From: Pollenia angustigena
Taxonomy: Eukaryota; Arthropoda; Insecta; Diptera; Polleniidae
DNA: 64,000 nt
NCBI GenBank assembly: GCA_930367215.1
Contig: OV884059.1
Span: forward strand, 20,050,945-20,114,944
Direction of reading: 5' to 3'
A program made the position numbers and the translations under genes. A model generated the notes under the pieces. It searched no databases, was not told where the DNA came from, and saw nothing but the letters and a program-made list of their open reading frames with translations. This document shows positions 27,544-38,244 of the stretch, in pieces (within the stretch, counting starts at the first letter, position 1; every line of letters begins with the position of its first letter).

Positions 27544-29399
27544 GGTATGTATAGGTATGTCCATAAATTTAATTTTCTTAACAGCTGCTTAAAATTTCTT
27601 ATCCATTTTAATTTTCACTTGAAAAAAAGACATTCGTTTTATACCTAATCATCCCTTTTACACAAACAAAATCCGTTTATTACGTTTACTCATTTAAACA
27701 TTGGTATATTTATTGTTGTTATTATATATACATACATACATACATATATTCTTAATTGCAAATTCCCTGTATGTACCGAAGACTTAATATGTAACATTTT
27801 GTCCGCTTTATAGCATATGTTTTTGCTGTTCTTGTTAGAAACTTAAAAAATGTGAAGATTATTTCTATATTTAATGTAAATCAAGAAGAAGAAGAAAAGT
27901 GTACGAAACTATTTTTATTAACAAAAATATATAATTTGTTGTCTTTTAACAATTTCTGAACAAATGTGCATATAAATTTAACAACAAAATATACCTATTT
28001 AATGTACATAAGTACATTTAAGATATTTTATTTAAAAAAAAGGTAAAGAAAATTATAAATAATTGAAATTTAGCTCATAGAATAAATTCGAAAAATAAAA
28101 AATGTTTAAAATAATATAAAGTAACATTCGAAAGAAAATAATTCCCAGTTTCTATTTGTGAAAATTATAAATTTATTTTTAATTTTCTTAAATAACAAAA
28201 ACATACTACGTGTATGAATAAAAATGATTTTCATACCACAATTAGTGCTTGAAGGAATAAAATGCATAAACAAAACCAAACCAAACTAATGAAATTGCGT
28301 AATTTTAAAACATAAAATAATTTAAAATTCTAAATAAAACCCAAATTTAGAAATTAACAACGAACTCTTTCAAAAATATCTTTAGTGCAATAATTATTTT
28401 TGGTATGGCAAAAAAATCGATCTACTAACTAACTTCGTATATTTACGAACAAAAATATTTTCTCGGGCAAACAAAATAAAATCTAAGAACAAATAGATCT
28501 GGTACCAAAAATTCAACATCTCTTTTTAAAACGGGTTTTGTGGTCCGCTTACTACTTTTATATTATCTAGAAATTTAATTAAAAAACCAAGGACCCGAAA
28601 AGTTCTTTTTTTTATTTTTTGTGCAAGTTAAAAAAATTCTACAGTTTACAGAAAATAAAAAATTTCTAAAATAGCATTGAAAAAAAGCCGTCGAAAAAAA
28701 TAAATAAAATGAAGTTTTTAAAATAAAACGTTTTCTAAAAATCTAATTTGTCTGAAGACAAATTAAATATATTTAAGCATTGTCATAAAAATTTCATTCT
28801 TCAAAACAAATTTAAATAAAATTTATGAAGAGGTTTCTGAGAATACATACTACATTTTTTTAAAAATACGTGGAATATAATTTTCTAAAAAAAAAAACAA
28901 ACGTTTTAAGAAATATTTTTCAACAAAAAAAGTTTTTAAACAATTTTATTTGTTTTTGTTTACAAAAAAAAAAGTTTTTGCTTCTTTTGAAACTAAAAAA
29001 TTTCGTTTTCAAAGGAAGTTTTTCCTTTTTTCGTTTCTATTTAAACACAAAAACACAAAAAAATATTCCTTTATTCACACACAAAAATTTTTCATTTCAA
29101 AAATAAAATTTAGCTTTGTGTTTTCTGTTAGTAATTTCCGGTCCTTGCAAAAAACAAATGAAATTCAATTGAAATATACAAAAATAAAAAACTTTTGCAT
29201 GACAAATACATAGTAGCTCTGGTATAAACAATTTATATCCAGAAATGCACTATCTCTTTTTAAAAAACAATCAGCACTGGTACCAAAAGTATTATATATC
29301 AAAAATGCACTATCTCTTTTTAAAAAACAAACAGCACTGGTACCAAAAGTATTATACATATATCAAAAATGCACTATCTCTTTTTAAAACAGTTTTTGT
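26301..29399. other. Long H2A-H4 spacer without MITE (unit 4)
   Basis: Empty MITE site. It has a 27-base segment at 28364-28390 (starts ACTCTTTCAAAAATATC) that units 1-3 lack and units 5-7 share, so unit 4 is a mosaic between the two groups. The relic H4 3' end lies near 28498-28602 and the three-copy downstream-element repeat at 29219-29391. No gene recognised. Confidence 0.75.
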
Positions 29400-29415
29400 G
29401 GTCCTGAAAAGGACC
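29400..29415 (-). terminator. H4 3' stem-loop (unit 4)
   Basis: GGTCCTTTTCAGGACC on the minus strand, one base nearer to the stop than in units 1-3. Confidence 0.95.
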
Positions 29416-29477
29416 GATTTGTTCGTTTTATTGATTTATTTGATTATTGATCCGCAAATTAAAATGTAATAGAGTAA

Positions 29478-31050
<1,573 letters not shown>

Positions 31051-31091
31051 TTAAATTGATGTGACGAAATAAATAAAAACTATAACAAATC

Positions 31092-31107
31092 GGTCCTTTT
31101 CAGGACC
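31092..31107 (+). terminator. H3 3' stem-loop (unit 4)
   Basis: GGTCCTTTTCAGGACC with downstream purine element. Confidence 0.95.
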
Positions 31108-31896
31108 ACAAATTCTTTTTCAAAAAGAGATATAATTATACACTTTCAAACAGAGGAATTTTCACTCATAGAAATACGAGCTAAAATTAATAAACAAGAC
31201 CAAAACTTAACTTGCAATAAAATAAGACAGACACAACGTTTTTTCTTTTTTTTTTTTTTTTTTGTTTAGAGAAACACATTAAATAAGTAAAGGTACAAAT
31301 AAACAAAACTTAACTTGCAATAAAAAGAGAACGGGTTTGTTTTAAGAAACACATTAAATTACTAAAGGTACATACATATTAAAATTGTGTTTTTATTAAA
31401 AATTTTATATAAAAATATTCATGGATATAACTAATTTTTAAATATGTATTCAAAGTAAAGAAACTCCTTTTACTTATGACATTGATTATTAAACCAATCT
31501 GGTTTTTTTCCTGAATTACTTTCAGAAAACAGACGTTCGAATTATGGTTAGATTTCATATTTTGTGTTTCTAAAATATTATCGTGAATTTTCAAAATCCT
31601 ACATTCAATATGTGGTTGGCATGTTTATACACATTTTATCTGTTAATAGAATTACCAAAATTTTGATAGTAAAAAAAAACGTTGACGTAGATTTGATTTT
31701 TTCTTTGCAGACAAAAATGTTTAATTATTACAAATATCCTATTTTAGTTTGTACCTGAATTTTATAAAAATTAAAAAAAAAATTCAACTTTTTGCAAATT
31801 TCAAAAATAAAATTTATTTTTTAACTAAAAATCAAACTTTAATAAAAAAAAAATAGTTTAATAAACAAGTGTTAACTCTTTTTAAAAATATTTTGT
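31108..31896. other. H3-H2B spacer (unit 5)
   Basis: AT-rich, no gene. It has group markers AGAACGGGTTTG and a CAG deletion at 31746 (ATTTTAGTTTG) that recur in unit 6 but not at the start of unit 7. Confidence 0.8.
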
Positions 31897-31912
31897 GGCC
31901 CTGAAAAGGGCC
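31897..31912 (-). terminator. H2B 3' stem-loop (unit 5)
   Basis: GGCCCTTTTCAGGGCC on the minus strand. Confidence 0.95.
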
Positions 31913-31971
31913 TTTTATAAGAATGTAAAAAAGAGGAATTCATGGGCGTTGAGTACATTTTTTTAGAAAAT

Positions 31972-32343
31972 TTACTTGGAGCTGGTGTATTTGGTTACAG
32001 CCTTTGTACCTTCACTGACGGCATGTTTGGCCAATTCACCGGGCAAAAGTAGACGAACAGCAGTTTGAATTTCACGACTGGTTATGGTGGAACGTTTATT
32101 GTATTGAGCCAAACGAGATGCTTCGGCGGCAATACGTTCAAAGATATCATTAACAAAGCTGTTCATGATACTCATAGCCTTTGAAGAAATTCCAGTATCA
32201 GGATGTACTTGCTTCAAAACTTTGTAAATGTAGATGGCATAACTTTCCTTACGCTTGCGTCTTCTAGTCTTGTCACCCTTGGTAATATTCTTCTGGGCTT
32301 TACCGGCCTTTTTTGTTGCTTTACCACTGGCTTTAGGAGGCAT
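31972..32343 (-). CDS. H2B: Histone H2B (unit 5)
   Basis: Intact; identical protein. It carries a synonymous change near 32281 (ACCCTTGGTAAT on the plus strand instead of ACCCTTTGTAAT) shared with units 6 and 7. Its own TATA box at 32433-32441 is intact, because the LINE in the shared promoter is on the H2A side. Confidence 0.98.
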   Translation of the reverse strand: MPPKASGKATKKAGKAQKNITKGDKTRRRKRKESYAIYIYKVLKQVHPDTGISSKAMSIMNSFVNDIFERIAAEASRLAQYNKRSTITSREIQTAVRLLLPGELAKHAVSEGTKAVTKYTSSK

Positions 32344-32553
32344 GCTTTCACTTTTTCACTTTTTAGATGTTTTCACTTCACAAACACTTTTAACACTGTT
32401 TACAATTTTTAAATATAAACGTCAAATGTGCGCTTTATATACCTTTTTTCTAACCACTCAATTTTCTGTCTACCTATTTTGTTATCGTTTACACAATCAT
32501 CCCCTGTATGCGCAGTTGCCATACAAAAAAAGTATAAATACTCAGTGTTGTGG
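32344..32553. promoter_or_regulatory. H2B promoter and captured H2A TATA box (unit 5)
   Basis: H2B TATA at 32433-32441 (minus strand) still serves H2B. The H2A TATA box TATAAATA at 32533-32540 now lies 34 bases upstream of the first base of a LINE, the right distance to start that element's RNA at or near its 5' end. Confidence 0.85.
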
Positions 32554-32566
32554 CGAAAAACTTAAA
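32554..32566. repeat. Target-site duplication, upstream copy, LINE element 2a
   Basis: CGAAAAACTTAAA. Offset 21 to 33 from the first T of the H2A TATA box (32533), identical to the spacing seen for element 1 at H2B. The second copy is at 37711-37723; intact units have it once (1436-1448). Confidence 0.92.
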
Positions 32567-32933
32567 AATCATTAGTTCTTGTTGAACATTTGTGAAGTGT
32601 TTGTGTTAAATAAAAATTAAAAAGTGAAATTAAAAATCTGAAAAGTCAAAATATTTGTGTTTTTTAACTCACTGAGGAAAAAAAATAAATACTTGAAAAA
32701 GGACAAGTTAATAAAATTTTTTAAATAAAGACCTTACGCGCTTTAATGAGAAGTGAATAGGAGGCAAAAAAGTAAAAAAAACTTAATAATCAAGTACTTT
32801 AAGTCATAAAGGGCTATACATTTTTAAATATAAAAGCAAAAAAAAACTTTAAAAACAAGCGAGAGTGAAACTTAAAATTAAGTTTAACCCGCTTTCCATG
32901 CGGTTATACATTAGTTTTCGCTAGTGTGTTAAA
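32567..32933 (+). other. 5' UTR of LINE element 2a
   Basis: Begins with 53 bases identical to the H4 leader, then about 310 AT-rich bases specific to the element. No open frame precedes ORF1. There is no obvious internal promoter. Confidence 0.8.
32569..32621 (+). repeat. H4 mRNA leader at the 5' end of LINE element 2a
   Basis: 53 consecutive bases match the sense strand of the H4 leader (minus-strand 5787-5735 in unit 1), starting at TCATTAG, the predicted H4 start 30 bases from the first T of its TATA box. H4 sequence upstream of that point is absent. A looser match (AGTGAAATTAAAAATCTG against GTGATTTAAAATGACTG) may continue for about 20 bases to the H4 ATG. The insertion target is H2A, so this cannot be a target duplication. 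Confidence 0.9.
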
Positions 32934-34403
32934 ATGGAGGATGCCGAAAGTCAGAAACCTGGGAAAAGGCCCAGGTTAAAAGCTACTTATGAGGAACTTC
33001 AGCAAGCTGTTGAAAGTAAGGATGAAAATATATACATCCTTACTAAAAAGTGTGATATATTATTAGCTGAAAATGAAAAGCTTCAAAAAAATCTTGAGCA
33101 GTTAATTGCCAAATTCGAAAGTAATGAGGAAAGCGAAGAATATTCAAGTGAAGATGAAATGGTCACAGATGAGGTTGAAATGCCCAATAGCCAGGGTAAC
33201 TTAAAAGCCAATGTGAAGAGTGATATCCAGCCAAATGCTGCAGCTAGCCTAGAAAAAACTGAAGAGGCCGTAAAGGTGGTGCCTAGTCGAGCGACAATTT
33301 TGAAGGAAGTGCCTGGTTCCAGCCAAAAGAAGCCGGAAGAAAACAATAATCTTAAGAAAAGTAGTAAGTCTGTACCAATAGTTACAACATATAATATTAA
33401 TGTTAGGGATATTATAAGTAAGTTAGATGGTATCTTAGGGCATAAGGAGTATAACATTAAAATTTTGGGAAAAAATGTTACTAATATAGGTGTCTGTACA
33501 CTGGAGGACTTTGTTAAATTGAAGGACATGTTGAAGGAACAAGGGGTTAATTATTACACCCATACTCCAAGGTCTCAAAGACCATTTTCTGTAGTTATCA
33601 GGGGTCTCTCTGACTCCTTTGAAACTGGTGAGGTTCTCCAATATATGCAGGGCCTCCAGATCAGCGTTAGAATATTAGGTCTGCATAAGTTGGGCGGAGA
33701 TAGATGGTTGCTCCAAGTTGCTAGGGACTCTGATACTAGGGGATTGAGTGATATAAGGTATATACTCCATTGTAAAGTGACAATGACTAGACACACTCGT
33801 CGTGGTGTCGTTCAATGTTATAATTGTCAGCGGTTTGGACACGTGGCAATTAACTGTAACATGCCATATAGGTGTGTTAAATGTGGTGGCGATCATGGCC
33901 CTGGTAAATGTGCTGTTCCTCCTAGGGAAAGGAATACTGCTGAGGTTGTAACTACTGATCCTGTCACGGGACAGGCAGTGAAAAAGGTGGGTCTACCTGT
34001 AAGATGCGTCAATTGTAATGTTGAGGGCCATGCTGCAAGTGCAAGGGAATGTCCTAAACGTCAGGGGCTTGTACAAAAGTTGTCTGTCAAGAAGAGTGAC
34101 AGGGGAAACGTCAGGGTGGCTAATACTGTGCCAACGAATAGGACAACTAGTGGCGTATCGTATGCTGCGGCTGCAAGAGGTGTGGCAAATGGAGCAGCAA
34201 CAGGCACTGGTATATCGGTTGCATCTGCTGGTGCCGAATTCGATGCGATTGATCGAGATTGTAAACGACTGCTTGGTGGTGATCTGCTGGCCTGCTTGAG
34301 TAAGATGAAGGGTTTCGCCCGGGAATACAAGCTCCTGGGTAGTGATGGTGAGAGAACTCGGGCTTTGCTTGGGATGTTAATTTCCCTTCAGCATGATGGC
34401 TAA
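32934..34403 (+). CDS. LINE element 2a ORF1: gag-like zinc-knuckle protein
   Basis: 489 residues, uninterrupted. N-terminal GKRPRLK nuclear-localisation-like motif (9-15), a leucine-rich coiled coil (about 18-65; LQQAVESKDENIYIL, LLAENEKLQKNLEQL), an acidic serine/glutamate segment (about 66-85), a conserved central block with QRPFSVVIRGLSDSFETGE (PRE_C2HC-like), then CCHC-type knuckles starting near residue 295 (CYNCQRFGHVAINC, CVKCGGDHGPGKC, CVNCNVEGHAASARECP). It probably forms the RNA-binding particle and may direct the element to its chromosomal target, as the telomeric jockey-clade gags do in Drosophila. The last 11 bases overlap ORF2. Confidence 0.92.
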   Translation: MEDAESQKPGKRPRLKATYEELQQAVESKDENIYILTKKCDILLAENEKLQKNLEQLIAKFESNEESEEYSSEDEMVTDEVEMPNSQGNLKANVKSDIQPNAAASLEKTEEAVKVVPSRATILKEVPGSSQKKPEENNNLKKSSKSVPIVTTYNINVRDIISKLDGILGHKEYNIKILGKNVTNIGVCTLEDFVKLKDMLKEQGVNYYTHTPRSQRPFSVVIRGLSDSFETGEVLQYMQGLQISVRILGLHKLGGDRWLLQVARDSDTRGLSDIRYILHCKVTMTRHTRRGVVQCYNCQRFGHVAINCNMPYRCVKCGGDHGPGKCAVPPRERNTAEVVTTDPVTGQAVKKVGLPVRCVNCNVEGHAASARECPKRQGLVQKLSVKKSDRGNVRVANTVPTNRTTSGVSYAAAARGVANGAATGTGISVASAGAEFDAIDRDCKRLLGGDLLACLSKMKGFAREYKLLGSDGERTRALLGMLISLQHDG

Positions 34404-37341
34404 ATTTAAGTGTATTTTTGTTAATGTTAACTCGATTGTCTCCAGGCACAGGAGGTATTATCTGAATTTGTTTTTGAGGGAGCACCGACCGGATGTTTTA
34501 TTGGTTGCCGAGCATAAACTATCCCCCAGGCATACGCTGGACATTGGCGGGTATAGTATTTATAGGCAGAATCGACTAGGTGGGCGCGGTGGCGGCACAG
34601 CGGTATTCGTGAGGGATAGTTTAAGCTCGGACAGGGTTGCACTTGATTTAGGTTCTATCGAGAATACGGCCGTGAAAATTCGCAGGGCGGATGGTAGCTC
34701 TATAACGGTTATTTCTATGTATTTGAGGCCGCAGAATACATTGGTGATATCTGACCTTGACCCTATTTTGACCCTTTCTGCTCGGGATAGTGTTATTATT
34801 GGGGCTGATCTTAACGCTAAGCACACTGATTGGGGTGGTACTGTGTGCAATCAAAGTGGGCGCTACTTGTGCGAGTTTCTTCTATCTTGCCCGGACATTG
34901 ATGTACATCGGACTAATGGTCCGACGAGGATCTCCAGTCACACATCCTCCTACATTGACTTGTTTATGACTTCGTCTAATATTTTGTTATCGCCCATGTC
35001 AAGTCCTGGGATCAGGACTCTCGACTATGAATCTGACCACCGTGCGATTGAGGTCATTATAGAGTCTAGTGAATTGCAGCGCAGGATAATACCTGAGATC
35101 TTTGACTTCGATCGTATAAATAGGAATCGCTTGAACAACGCCCTTTCTCAAAATCTCCCTAACTGTGAATTACCAGTGGACCGGAATGTCACTGCACAGG
35201 AAATAGATGAAAATGTCAGGTCTCTTAACGGAATATTCATGGATGCGATGAATCACTCTGTGCCAAAGCTCTCTACAAGGAACAGAGGTATGCTGAGGCT
35301 TCCACCCAATATCTTAAACTTTATGGCCGAAAGAAAAAGATTGAGGAGGATCTTATGTAGAACGCCCGACCCGGGAAGAATCAATATTCTTAGGGCCGAC
35401 TTGAACAATCTAGACAAAATAATACAGGGCGCAATTGTGGTGTTTGAACGAAGCTATTGGACGGAGTATCTAGGGAGGATACGGGTTGGCAATGGAACTT
35501 TTCGCCAGGTAAAAAGATGTGCAGGGATCCTAAAAAGGGCCCCTCTATCGGACTTGGTTAATACTGCGGGAACACTTGTCTCAGACGACTCTGGGAAGGC
35601 TTCTTTATTGGCTGAACACTTCTGCGGCATTCACAGAGGAGGTGGTGACCTGCGCACTAGCTCCTTTGTGGAGGCCGTGGAACGTCAGGTCTCTGTGTTG
35701 GCTAACTATGAGCCGTCTTTGATATTTGGCCAAGTTGCGATGGCGGATGGTGCTGTTATTGACGAAAATTCCCGCTCTCATGATTGGGAGTTAGTAACTC
35801 CAAACGACGTGGGATACGCTTTAAGGACCAGGTCCAACAAAAGATCCAGTGGCGTTGACGGCATCCCGGATTTTGTATTAAGGAAAACCAATGTTGCTAC
35901 GTGGAGATTTCTTGCAATCTTATTTAACCATTGCTTAAATATAGGCTATTTTCCTGTCCAATGGAGAGAGGGTATGGTCATACCTATATTGAAGCCGGGC
36001 TCTGACCCTAGGCAGGCCCAAAGTTACAGGCCGATTTCGCTGTTGTCGGCTTTTGGTAAACTCCTGGAATGGTTCTTGTTGTCTAGGATAAAACGTAAAA
36101 TTGTGGATGATGGTATTATTGGAGACCACCAATTTGGGTTCAGAGCTGGCCATTCGACATCTCACGCTCTTATGGTTTTCACTAACTACGTTTCCAGAGG
36201 CTTAAATAGAAAGTATCCTACTTTGGCTGTAAGCCTAGACTTTGCGAAGGCGTTTGATACTGTTTGGCAGGAGGGTATCATTTATAAAATGATGAGTCTT
36301 GGTTTCGACCATCGGTTGTGTAGGATGACTGCTGATTTTTTGAGGGATCGCAAGTTTAGGGTGAAGGCAGGGGGTGAAATTTCCGATTTGCGCGCGGTTG
36401 CCGCGGGTGTTCCACAGGGTTCTTTGTTGGGGCCCATTTTATACAACGTTTTTATATCTGATATACCACAACCACCTGACGGATTTCTTTTGCTTATCTA
36501 TGCGGATGATATTCTTGTTGCAGTTAGGGGCGCAGTGGCGCGAACTCTTAATGATAGGATGAATAGGTATCTTAACGTTTTGTATGGGTATTTTGTGAAA
36601 TGGGGACTGCGATTGAACATCGCTAAGACGGATGGAGCGATGATTAAGGGAAGAAGGGGTCGTCTCTATCGAAATTCCAGGAGTTACATTCCGTATTTGA
36701 CCATTGGTGGGGAGGTTATTGTTATATCTGATAGGTTCAAATATTTGGGTGTTATTTTTCATGAGAATTTTGAATTCTACAGACATGTGGACAACATATT
36801 GAGGAAGGTCAGGGGGGTCTTCCATATTTACCTGAGTTTGCTTCGCCGTAGGATGGGCCTTACTACCGAGATCAGACTGTTGATCTATCGGCAGATTATC
36901 AGACCCCTTATTTCTTATGCCTTTCCCGTTTGGTTTGGGATATCTTCCCATCAAATGGAAAGACTGAGAGTATGGGAACGTAAAATACTAACAACGTGCT
37001 TGGGCCTACGACCTTGGATTTTTTCTGATGGACGTATTCGTAGGCCATCGTGTAGATCGATTTACGACGGCGTTGAATTCCAAAGGTTGGATGTATTTCT
37101 GATCGACTCTGCGATTAAATTTTTGGAGCGATCATCTTTCTTGCAAAATGAGCTGGTGGCAGACTGCTTCAGTGGGACTCCTGATTTGGAGGCCTTGCAT
37201 ATGATTCGGTATTTTTCGCCAGTTGATCTTTTAACACTAAGAGATGGTGGTAGTCTGTACTGTGATGCTAGCCTCTTGTTCTACCATAGAAGGGTTAACA
37301 CCCTTGACATGTCTAACCTAGTGTACAATACTGAACAGTGA
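34393..37341 (+). CDS. LINE element 2a ORF2: endonuclease / reverse transcriptase
   Basis: 982 residues. APE-type endonuclease with N13, E40 (LLVAEH), Y110 (SMYLRP), GADLNAKH (D139, N141), SYIDL (D189) and SDHR (D215, H216). Reverse transcriptase with SYRPISLLSAFGKLLEWF, QFGFRAGHSTSHAL, DFAKAFDTVW near 616, GVPQGSLLGPILYN and the catalytic YADD at 703-706. The C-terminal part includes LRRRMGLTTEIRLLIYRQ and PVWFGISSHQMERL. There is no RNase H, fitting the jockey clade. Two adjacent ATG codons open the frame within the end of ORF1 (CAGCATGATGGCTAA), a stop/start overlap suggesting coupled translation. This enzyme would nick the target, so its specificity may explain insertion at start sites. 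Confidence 0.94.
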   Translation: MMAKFKCIFVNVNSIVSRHRRYYLNLFLREHRPDVLLVAEHKLSPRHTLDIGGYSIYRQNRLGGRGGGTAVFVRDSLSSDRVALDLGSIENTAVKIRRADGSSITVISMYLRPQNTLVISDLDPILTLSARDSVIIGADLNAKHTDWGGTVCNQSGRYLCEFLLSCPDIDVHRTNGPTRISSHTSSYIDLFMTSSNILLSPMSSPGIRTLDYESDHRAIEVIIESSELQRRIIPEIFDFDRINRNRLNNALSQNLPNCELPVDRNVTAQEIDENVRSLNGIFMDAMNHSVPKLSTRNRGMLRLPPNILNFMAERKRLRRILCRTPDPGRINILRADLNNLDKIIQGAIVVFERSYWTEYLGRIRVGNGTFRQVKRCAGILKRAPLSDLVNTAGTLVSDDSGKASLLAEHFCGIHRGGGDLRTSSFVEAVERQVSVLANYEPSLIFGQVAMADGAVIDENSRSHDWELVTPNDVGYALRTRSNKRSSGVDGIPDFVLRKTNVATWRFLAILFNHCLNIGYFPVQWREGMVIPILKPGSDPRQAQSYRPISLLSAFGKLLEWFLLSRIKRKIVDDGIIGDHQFGFRAGHSTSHALMVFTNYVSRGLNRKYPTLAVSLDFAKAFDTVWQEGIIYKMMSLGFDHRLCRMTADFLRDRKFRVKAGGEISDLRAVAAGVPQGSLLGPILYNVFISDIPQPPDGFLLLIYADDILVAVRGAVARTLNDRMNRYLNVLYGYFVKWGLRLNIAKTDGAMIKGRRGRLYRNSRSYIPYLTIGGEVIVISDRFKYLGVIFHENFEFYRHVDNILRKVRGVFHIYLSLLRRRMGLTTEIRLLIYRQIIRPLISYAFPVWFGISSHQMERLRVWERKILTTCLGLRPWIFSDGRIRRPSCRSIYDGVEFQRLDVFLIDSAIKFLERSSFLQNELVADCFSGTPDLEALHMIRYFSPVDLLTLRDGGSLYCDASLLFYHRRVNTLDMSNLVYNTEQ

Positions 37342-37710
37342 TATTTTTTACTTTTTATGGTGGATTATATTTCGTTTTTGTTTTTGTTTTATTTTATTTT
37401 TATTTTATTTTGTTTTGTTTTCTTCTGTTTTATTATTAATTTTAAGTATTGTTTAGTGTGTAGTGATTAGTTCTAAGTTAGTGATAATATAAAAACAAAG
37501 TGTATTCCCTTTTTATCCTTTTTTTTGGGAAAATTATTAAATGGACTTACCAAGTATATTGAATGGATACGAAAATCTGTAATATTTTTTTTATATATAA
37601 AACTGTACTAGTCTTAATAACTTTATACGTTAAGAAATAATAAATGTAAAATGTAGTTTAAGAAACATATGTAAACTGAATTTTTGGAAAATAAACTGTA
37701 AACTGGAAAT
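37342..37710 (+). other. 3' UTR of LINE element 2a
   Basis: T-rich then A-rich non-coding sequence. It ends in a short imperfect repeat (GTAAACTG, AATAAACTGTAAACTGG) abutting the target duplication. No histone stem-loop and no poly(A) tail. Confidence 0.75.
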
Positions 37711-38159
<449 letters not shown>

Positions 38160-38228
38160 GATAGTACTCGAAAAAAGAAGAAAAATACTGTATGACCATC
38201 ATCGCATATCAATTGAAAATCAACAAAC

Positions 38229-38244
38229 CGTCCTTTTCAGGACG
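38229..38244 (+). terminator. H2A 3' stem-loop (unit 5)
   Basis: CGTCCTTTTCAGGACG with AAAAGAGAAC downstream. It may also end read-through LINE transcripts. Confidence 0.95.

Larger units (their letters stand above)
32567..37710 (+). mobile_element. Jockey-like LINE element 2a inserted at the H2A start site
   Basis: A full-length non-LTR retrotransposon of 5144 bp in the same orientation as H2A. Order: 5' UTR beginning with an H4 mRNA leader (32569-32621), ORF1 (32934-34403), ORF2 (34393-37341), and a 369-bp 3' UTR ending ATAAACTGTAAACTGGAAAT without poly(A). Both frames are open with all catalytic motifs, so it may be active. The 13-bp duplication covers the predicted H2A start. A second copy at 52496-57639 is at a constant offset of 19929 and lies in the same flanks, so it arose by array duplication and not by a second transposition. 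Confidence 0.95.
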
